DNA from: a candidate division WOR-3 bacterium
GTDB lineage: Bacteria > Hydrothermota > UBA3072
Assembly (NCBI GenBank): GCA_039804165.1
Contig: JBDRZZ010000027.1
Location: 1-21,440 of the forward strand
DNA: 21,440 bases
Reading direction: 5' to 3'
Shown here: positions 16,481 to 21,440 of the stretch, piece by piece
Numbering within the stretch: the stretch's first letter is position 1
Layout: every line of letters starts with the position of its first letter
Notes under the pieces: model-generated
Seen by the model: only the letters and a program-made list of their open reading frames with translations
What the model was told of the DNA's origin: nothing
Database searches by the model: none
Position numbers and translations under genes: made by a program

Positions 16481-16882
16481 CTAAAATCCTTCTGCGTTAC
16501 TTCCCTGAATATCAGCTTGGTAGTTAGATGCTTCCTCCTTTGATCCCTTATTCTCTATGTTAATGTTATCCTCTGGAGCTTCAAAATCTTCCTGCTCAAT
16601 TTTAGAACTTCTTGGCTTTCTGCCTTCTTCTTCACATTTCTTGTAATACTTCTCAAGAACAATTCTTTCCAGTTTCTTTCTCATATTGTTATTTATCGGA
16701 TGTGCGATATCTCTAAAAACTCCATCTCTCCCTTTTCTGGAAGGCATAGCCACAAAAAGTCCTTTCTTTCCTTCAATAACCTTCATTCCTCTAACAACGA
16801 AGTCGTCATCAAAGGTGACATTTACAAAAGCCTTTAATCTAGGTTCATCTCTTAATGTTACACGTACTTCTGTGAGTTCCAT
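16481..16882 (-). CDS. spoVG: SpoVG family RNA/DNA-binding regulator
   Basis: A 133-residue SpoVG. The core at about 1-84 carries the family motifs MELTEVRVTLRDEPRLKAF and VAMPSRKGRDGVFRDIAHPI (about 44-63). The tail from about 85 is acidic and probably disordered, longer than in the roughly 97-residue Bacillus protein. SpoVG proteins bind nucleic acids and act as post-transcriptional or transcriptional regulators in many non-sporulating bacteria, so the name does not imply sporulation. The ATG abuts the ispE stop directly (TAAATG), with GGAGG at about 6 nt. Confidence 0.94.
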   Translation of the reverse strand: MELTEVRVTLRDEPRLKAFVNVTFDDDFVVRGMKVIEGKKGLFVAMPSRKGRDGVFRDIAHPINNNMRKKLERIVLEKYYKKCEEEGRKPRSSKIEQEDFEAPEDNINIENKGSKEEASNYQADIQGSNAEGF

Positions 16883-17770
16883 TTAGTCCTCCTTTTGTTT
16901 TAACAAGGTGAAGTACTCTTTACGGGAGATACTATGGCAGCTAATTACATTGCATTCTTTCTCTATATCTCCCACCATAAAGTTGGAACTTTCTGATCCA
17001 AGTATAGCAAATATAACAGGACCAGAACCACTTAACATAACATTTATTGGTTTCATTCTTTTTAAGCTTTTCATAATTTCTCTTAAATAAGGGTATTTTT
17101 GTCTTATTACTTCCCAAAAAGAATTACGTAACTTACTCAAACTTTCCTTTTTCCCTTCTTGCATTTCTTGAAGTATAAATCTTAAATCCTCATTTGTCAA
17201 GTGTTTTTTTTTATAATTATCCCACCAGGTATAAGCATCTTTTGTAGCTATCCGAAACCTAGGAATTACAAGAAGAAAATTAAGAATGGGAATATCTTTT
17301 ACCCACTCAACCTCCTCCCCTCTACCTTTAACAAGGGCTGTCCCTCCTTTTAAGAAAAAAGGAACATCAGAACCAAGTTTTTTGGCATCCTCTAATAGTT
17401 CTTCCATATTTTTAGGATACCCTAAAAGTTTGTTTAAAGTCAAAAGAGTCACACCTGCATTTGAGCTACCTCCACCCAATCCAGCTCCTATTGGTATTCT
17501 TTTTTCAACTTTTATTTTAACGCCTAAAGATTTAATCTTATCTTTAAATAGTTGAGCTGCTTTATAAATCAAATTAGAAGAATCCTTTGGAAAATCTGGC
17601 TCATCACAAATTATTTCTATTTGGCTTCCTTCTAACTTAAAAGAGAGTAAATCTTTTAGAGATATTGTCTGAAAAATAGACTCAATAGAATGAAAACCAT
17701 CCTCTCTTTTCTCTTTAATATAAAGGCCAAGGTTTACTTTAGCAAAAGACGGAACCGTAATCCACTCCAT
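16883..17770 (-). CDS. ispE: 4-diphosphocytidyl-2-C-methyl-D-erythritol kinase
   Basis: A 295-residue GHMP kinase of the MEP isoprenoid pathway, phosphorylating CDP-ME. It has the N-terminal PSFAKVNLGLYI with K11, the ATP-binding PIGAGLGGGSSNAG (93-106), catalytic D135 in LGSDVPFFL, and the C-terminal GHMP motif MLSGSGPVIFAI. The start is ATG at 17770, 13 nt after the stop of the DUF2723 gene. No SD is visible before it, so it may depend on ribosomes finishing the upstream gene. It abuts spoVG, a neighbour seen in many bacteria. Confidence 0.95.
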   Translation of the reverse strand: MEWITVPSFAKVNLGLYIKEKREDGFHSIESIFQTISLKDLLSFKLEGSQIEIICDEPDFPKDSSNLIYKAAQLFKDKIKSLGVKIKVEKRIPIGAGLGGGSSNAGVTLLTLNKLLGYPKNMEELLEDAKKLGSDVPFFLKGGTALVKGRGEEVEWVKDIPILNFLLVIPRFRIATKDAYTWWDNYKKKHLTNEDLRFILQEMQEGKKESLSKLRNSFWEVIRQKYPYLREIMKSLKRMKPINVMLSGSGPVIFAILGSESSNFMVGDIEKECNVISCHSISRKEYFTLLKQKED

Positions 17771-17783
17771 ATTGGGTTAACTT

Positions 17784-20441
17784 TTATTTTTCTTGAAGCT
17801 TCTCAATCAATAAGTCTACTTTTGAAGCATCTCCAGGATACAACTCCTTCCATAAATTAAGTAGTTTTATTGCGCACTTTGGTTCGTATCTCATAACAAC
17901 AAAAAATGTAGTCTCCAAGGCAACAGAATCTTTGCTAAGCTCTATGAGCACCTCTTTCAATTTGTTAGAATCATTATAATAAAGCTTAACGAGACCCACA
18001 TAACCTAAAGGTTTATATTCTTCGTCCTTAAGTAATAATTCAAAACTCCTTTTGGCTTCCTCAAAATCCTTTTCAGCTTCCTCTATATTCATTTCTCCCT
18101 TGAAAAGATGCATTTCCCCTCTTAGAAGATGCAAGGCAGGATATTTTTTATATAAATAAAGAAGAGAATCACAAAAATCAGTAGCTCTTCTTTCTTCCTT
18201 AATAAGTGAGTATATTTTTTTAAGATTTTCTGCTACAGAAGTAGTAACTCCAATAGAGAGTTTGGAATCTATAGAGAAAAGGAAAGCCTTTTTAAAAATT
18301 TCTTCTAACAAAATGAGTGTATCCCTTTCCGCCTGAGATAACTCTTTTCTATTGATAAATTTTTGAAGAGCATATTCACCAAAATTTAAATAAAGAAAAG
18401 AGTGATTGCCTAATGGCTGTTTCTCAGCTGGCCCTGTATAAATATTAGGATTTTCACAATAACTTGTCTTAAATTTGTTTACAAGATTATCAAACATTCT
18501 CTCGTAATTTACCAATCTCTTTCCCTTCTTTCCAACAAGACGATAAGCGAAGCCTTCTAACTCAAGATGGCGACCAAAGACTCTTGTAGAGTAAGTCTCT
18601 ACAGGGAAAGAAAAATAAATATTAATAGAAGGATTGAAATCTTCTTTTATATACTTGTTAACAAAAGAATCCGCAGGAATAAGGAAATCTTCAGAAGAAG
18701 GTGTTATTCCAAGAGATGAAAGGATAATATTTCTTACCACAATGTCTGAGACTCGAAGCCATTTACGATCCTCAGTCATTATAGGGGCAATGTTTTCTAT
18801 AACCCAATCCTCAAATTCCAAGTTTGTTAATCCTTCTCTTTTCTCACTATGATATTTTCTTTCAATCCCTGTTCCCCTAAAAGGAGAATCAAAATCCATA
18901 GGGATACCACTAAGCTTTAGTTGTTTTATATACCATGAGGTATTCATTAGAGAGAAATTTGCTATTCGAACACCCTTCTTGTTCACAGGATCAAACTTCC
19001 TAAAGGATTTCACTTCCTGAAGGAACCAAACAGGAAAAGTATCATTATCTCCATAAGTAAAGAGAATTGAATTATCCTCAGGTGTTATCAACAAATTATG
19101 AGCATAATCTGAAGCAATCCAATCTCCTCTCCTATTTACATGACTTTTTATATTAGAAATCAATGGCAAAAAACCAAGAAGGAAAGCCAATCCTAAAATG
19201 AAATAACTGGATAAAGCCTTTCTTTTCTTTATCTCTTCGTATAAAGAATATAAACCAATTGATACATAAAACATAAATAGAAAGAAAGCAGGCGCCCAGA
19301 AATAGTCTCTCTCTCTAACTTCTCTATCTTGATGAGCTGGATTGGGATCAGAGGGGGAGAATTTTAAATTGAGATAGGTAACAAGCCCAAGGGTTAAAAG
19401 AATATACAAAATAAAGAATAACCAAAAAGAGTCTTTATCCCTTTTAAAATGGGCATAAATCCCCAAAAGCCCTAAAAAAACATATAAATATGTTCCTACT
19501 ATTGAAGAATACTTAAGAAGATTGTTTGTTAGCTCTCTTGGATATGGAAAGAATTGCCATGAAAAATATTTAAAGAATATTTTTACCTGCTCAAAAAAAG
19601 CAACAAAGGTTGATAAATGTGTGTCTATTTGAGTTTTTCTTGGAAGAATTTTCATCGGACCATATTGCTCTCGGGAGATTACATCCCATAATGCGGATAG
19701 AGTACTTGGATCTGCTTCATTTATAGAAGGATTAGCTTTGGCTCTAATCATAAGATAACAGTAAGTTGAAACACCCACCAATATAAGAATAATTGAGAAG
19801 CAAATTAACTTAGGATTTTTAAATGCCTTAGGATTTCTAATTATTACAAAAATTAAGACCGCAGGGATAAGAAGTAAAGGAAGTAAGTGTATCCCAAACG
19901 AAAGCGAAATTAGGTAAACAACTAGCCAAAGATAATTGTTATACCCTCTTGTGCCTCTTTTATCATCCCAATAAAGGATAAGCCATAAACACAAAATAAT
20001 AATTAGAATGGAGGGAGTATAAACCTCTGCCTCAACAGAACTATCCCATACACTAAAACATAAGCCAGCTCCTATTGAAGAGAAAATCGCAAATAAGTGA
20101 TGTGCTAAAGAAAGTTTTTTACCTTTATTCTCTCTAAATCTTTGAAATACTAAAAGTATTACAATATAGAGAAAGCCACCTGCTAAAGCACTTGAAAGAG
20201 CCGAAATAAAATTTACTCTCTTTGCTACTTCTTTAAAAGGAAGAAAAATGTCAAAAACTCTACCAATAATAACATAAAAGGGAGTCCCCGGAGGGTGAGG
20301 AACTCCCAAAATATGAGAACAAGCTATAAATTCTCCACAGTCCCATAAAGGGACGGTAGGCGCAATTGTATATAAATATATTGATAATAGTATAACAAAT
20401 ACTATTAAAAAACCTACAATTTTCTCTCTGCAAAAAGACAA
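17784..20441 (-). CDS. DUF2723 multi-span membrane protein (TMEM260-like, probable glycosyltransferase)
   Basis: An 885-residue membrane protein. The N-terminal DUF2723 domain (about 10-180) begins with a transmembrane helix followed by LWDCGEFIACSHILGVPHPP (32-51). In GT-C-type enzymes the acidic residues of such a first loop (D34, E37) are candidate catalytic residues. About ten more hydrophobic segments run to about residue 430. A soluble domain follows with the conserved GDNDTFPVWFLQEV, then a helical, TPR-like C-terminal part (about 700-880). The family includes TMEM260, an O-mannosyltransferase, so transfer of a sugar from a lipid donor to exported proteins is plausible. The start is TTG at 20441 with AAAGGGG at about 7 nt. 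No SD-supported ATG is nearby. Confidence 0.85.
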   Translation of the reverse strand: MSFCREKIVGFLIVFVILLSIYLYTIAPTVPLWDCGEFIACSHILGVPHPPGTPFYVIIGRVFDIFLPFKEVAKRVNFISALSSALAGGFLYIVILLVFQRFRENKGKKLSLAHHLFAIFSSIGAGLCFSVWDSSVEAEVYTPSILIIILCLWLILYWDDKRGTRGYNNYLWLVVYLISLSFGIHLLPLLLIPAVLIFVIIRNPKAFKNPKLICFSIILILVGVSTYCYLMIRAKANPSINEADPSTLSALWDVISREQYGPMKILPRKTQIDTHLSTFVAFFEQVKIFFKYFSWQFFPYPRELTNNLLKYSSIVGTYLYVFLGLLGIYAHFKRDKDSFWLFFILYILLTLGLVTYLNLKFSPSDPNPAHQDREVRERDYFWAPAFFLFMFYVSIGLYSLYEEIKKRKALSSYFILGLAFLLGFLPLISNIKSHVNRRGDWIASDYAHNLLITPEDNSILFTYGDNDTFPVWFLQEVKSFRKFDPVNKKGVRIANFSLMNTSWYIKQLKLSGIPMDFDSPFRGTGIERKYHSEKREGLTNLEFEDWVIENIAPIMTEDRKWLRVSDIVVRNIILSSLGITPSSEDFLIPADSFVNKYIKEDFNPSINIYFSFPVETYSTRVFGRHLELEGFAYRLVGKKGKRLVNYERMFDNLVNKFKTSYCENPNIYTGPAEKQPLGNHSFLYLNFGEYALQKFINRKELSQAERDTLILLEEIFKKAFLFSIDSKLSIGVTTSVAENLKKIYSLIKEERRATDFCDSLLYLYKKYPALHLLRGEMHLFKGEMNIEEAEKDFEEAKRSFELLLKDEEYKPLGYVGLVKLYYNDSNKLKEVLIELSKDSVALETTFFVVMRYEPKCAIKLLNLWKELYPGDASKVDLLIEKLQEK

Positions 20442-20470
20442 TTATTTTCCCCTTTCTCTTTTTAAAGCTA

Positions 20471-20498
20471 AATATAACGATTTAGAATAATAAATCAA
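20471..20498 (-). promoter_or_regulatory. Candidate promoter of the DUF2723-ispE-spoVG operon
   Basis: TTGATT (20498-20493) and TATATT (20476-20471) on the minus strand, 16 bp apart. Transcription from about 20464 would give a leader of about 23 nt containing the AAAGGGG ribosome site. It lies between cspA and the operon, with no strong cspA terminator before it, so some read-through from cspA is likely. Unlike the other three promoters here it does not coincide with an IS end. Confidence 0.6.
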
Positions 20499-20529
20499 GG
20501 GGGCAATTCTTAGGGAAAAAATTAAGATC

Positions 20530-20730
20530 TTAACGAATCTTTCTCACATTTTCAGCTTTTGGTCCCTTTTCGCTTTCCACAAGTTCAAACTCTACCTTAT
20601 CACCCTGAGAAAGAGTAACTAATCCGTCCTTAAGAGACGAATTGTGCACAAATACATCTTTTGAATTTTCCATCGTGATAAAACCATAACCCTTTCTGTC
20701 ACTAAACCACTTCACTTTACCTATAGCCAT
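20530..20730 (-). CDS. Cold shock protein (CspA family)
   Basis: A 66-residue single cold-shock domain with RNP1 KGYGFI (13-18) and RNP2 VFVHNSS (26-32), the nucleic-acid-binding motifs of the fold; Asn replaces the common Tyr in VFVHYS. It is probably an RNA chaperone. AAGGAGGT lies about 8 nt before the ATG. It has its own promoter at 20783-20810, giving a leader of about 45 nt, which is short compared with the long thermosensing leader of E. coli cspA. The stop is followed by a short palindrome and T-run but no convincing terminator. Confidence 0.95.
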   Translation of the reverse strand: MAIGKVKWFSDRKGYGFITMENSKDVFVHNSSLKDGLVTLSQGDKVEFELVESEKGPKAENVRKIR

Positions 20731-20782
20731 TTAAAAAACCTCCTTAAAGTTTTTAAAGTAGGTGATAGAAACTTAACTTTAA

Positions 20783-20810
20783 AAAATATTCTTTTTTTAT
20801 CTTTTGTCAA
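20783..20810 (-). promoter_or_regulatory. Candidate promoter of cspA (-35 in IS end)
   Basis: TTGACA (20810-20805) and TATTTT (20788-20783) on the minus strand, 16 bp apart. The -35 is the outward-facing terminus of IS remnant copy 2, the -10 lies in flanking DNA, and the spacing and -10 are identical to those of the ATPase operon promoter. The start of transcription would be at about 20776. Confidence 0.65.
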
Positions 20811-21440
20811 GAGTCATTAGAAAAAGAGTGTTAAATCCAAAGCAGGTGGTTTACACTTTGTGGAGGTTCTGGGGATAAAGAGGGTAGATTTAAATATAAA
20901 CCTAAAAAATATAAGGTATTTTTCAAAAAAAAAGATGAGATTTATAGAGAGATAAGCGAAATTGTTCTAAATTGTTGGTTAGAAGAATTAAGGAGTTGCA
21001 ATGATTGTTAAAATAAATCCCCTCCTTTTAAAGACAAACAAAAAAGGAGGAAACACGTTTTATTATCAATAGGGCGAGGTTATAAAAATATGCAACCCTT
21101 TGATAAGGTAAAAATTCATTTTGAGATGGTAAAAATCCGAAAGAAGACTCTATAGAGATGTAGCCCGTATTTTTAACCCAGGAAGGCCTACCGTTTACAA
21201 ATGGCTTAAAATTTGGATAAATATGGCATAGAAGGCTTATATAACCCTTCCAGAGCACATCAGGGAGTCCATAATAAGACACTCAAACACATAGAAAAAC
21301 GCAAAGAGAAGGGTAAAATGTCAATAAAGGCATTGGTTAGAGATTTCTAAGTTCCTGTTTCCCATGAAACCGCCAGAAGGATTTTACATGCGAGAGGAAT
21401 TACCTAGAGAAAAGAGAGAAGGAAAAGGATGGCTTTTAAT
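20805..21440. mobile_element. Decayed insertion sequence, copy 2, running off the right edge
   Basis: The element begins at TGTCAAGAGTCA (20805), the fuller version of the end seen at 9295. Shared landmarks with copy 1 in the same order are TTAAATCCAAA, AGGTGGT, a TTTGG/GGAGG tract, ATGAGnTTTAnAGA (20935 and 9419), GAGGTTATAAAAATAT (21076 and 9438) and the KYGIEGL-coding tract. Between the third and fourth landmarks pairs, copy 2 has 127 bp where copy 1 has 5. This stretch includes an inverted repeat, CCTCCTTTT (21021-21029) and AAAAGGAGG (21042-21050). No other gene is visible here. Confidence 0.7.
21151..21440 (+). pseudogene. Broken transposase N-terminal part of IS copy 2
   Basis: A helix-turn-helix segment YRDVARIFNPGRPTVYKWLK is readable from 21151. 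A one-base shift at about 21216 moves the frame to DKYGIEGLYNPSRAHQGVHN. In-frame stops follow at 21348 (TAA) and 21405 (TAG), with recognisable protein continuing beyond them (VPVSHETARRILHARGIT). Together with the integrase-core motifs in copy 1 this indicates an IS481-like rve transposase. The catalytic part lies beyond the window. The copy cannot make a functional enzyme. Confidence 0.75.

Noticed and set aside
20522-20533. Palindrome TTAAGATCTTAA followed by a T-run after cspA as a terminator
   Set aside because: A perfect 12-bp palindrome leaves no loop and can form at most four A-T-rich pairs, too weak for intrinsic termination.
20744-20782. Possible thermosensing hairpin in the cspA leader (TTAAAGTT and AACTTTAA)
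   Set aside because: The eight pairs are all weak and mostly A-T, and the predicted transcript start (about 20776) falls inside the distal arm, so the full stem would not be in the RNA.
21028-21282. An 84-codon minus-strand ORF
   Set aside because: It is antisense to the IS copy 2 transposase remnant, whose plus-strand fragments are clearly homologous to HTH transposases. It has no ribosome site or recognisable motif.

Overview
The window is an AT-rich, gene-dense bacterial chromosome segment of 21.4 kb. It holds two long leftward (minus-strand) operons, one short rightward gene pair, and two decayed copies of one insertion sequence (IS). The mix of a V/A-type rotary ATPase, an EndoQ-like PHP protein, a DUF2723 membrane protein, SpoVG, a CTC-type ribosomal protein L25 and a UPF0047 protein suggests an uncultured, possibly thermophilic or anaerobic lineage such as WOR-3/Stahlbacteria or a neighbour. 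That placement is inference from gene content only.

Positions 1-9267 (minus) are one tightly packed operon. Reading leftward it encodes a 45-residue single-span membrane peptide, then V/A-ATPase subunits H-like, C, I, K, F, E, A, B and D. These are followed by a UspA-type protein, a lone PTS EIIA domain, and the start of an EndoQ-like endonuclease that runs off the left edge. Many junctions are 4-bp ATGA overlaps, so translation is probably coupled. The ATPase subunits make a complete ion-pumping rotary enzyme; the Usp and EIIA proteins may add energy or ion-status control.

Positions 9268-9921 hold no intact gene. They contain IS remnant copy 1. Both of its ends carry an outward-facing TTGACW hexamer: one serves as a plausible -35 for the ATPase operon, the other for the rightward beta-mannosidase gene. 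IS copy 2 (20805 to the right edge) does the same for cspA. In all three cases the candidate -10 lies 16 bp from the -35, in DNA flanking the IS.

Positions 9922-12835 (plus) carry a GH2 beta-mannosidase overlapping a UPF0047/YjbQ gene, ended by a hairpin terminator that also overlaps the convergent aldolase gene.

Positions 12844-20441 (minus) are a housekeeping run. In transcription order it is DUF2723 membrane protein, ispE, spoVG, tRNA-Gln(TTG), prs, rplY (CTC type), pth, rpsF, ssb and a class II aldolase. It links isoprenoid precursor synthesis, PRPP supply, translation and DNA maintenance. pth apparently starts at an AUA codon in an ATAA overlap with rplY. cspA (20530-20730) is a separate unit upstream. 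I found no CRISPR array, defence system or phage gene. The most unusual signals are the IS-end promoters, the probable leaderless starts, and the AUA start of pth.
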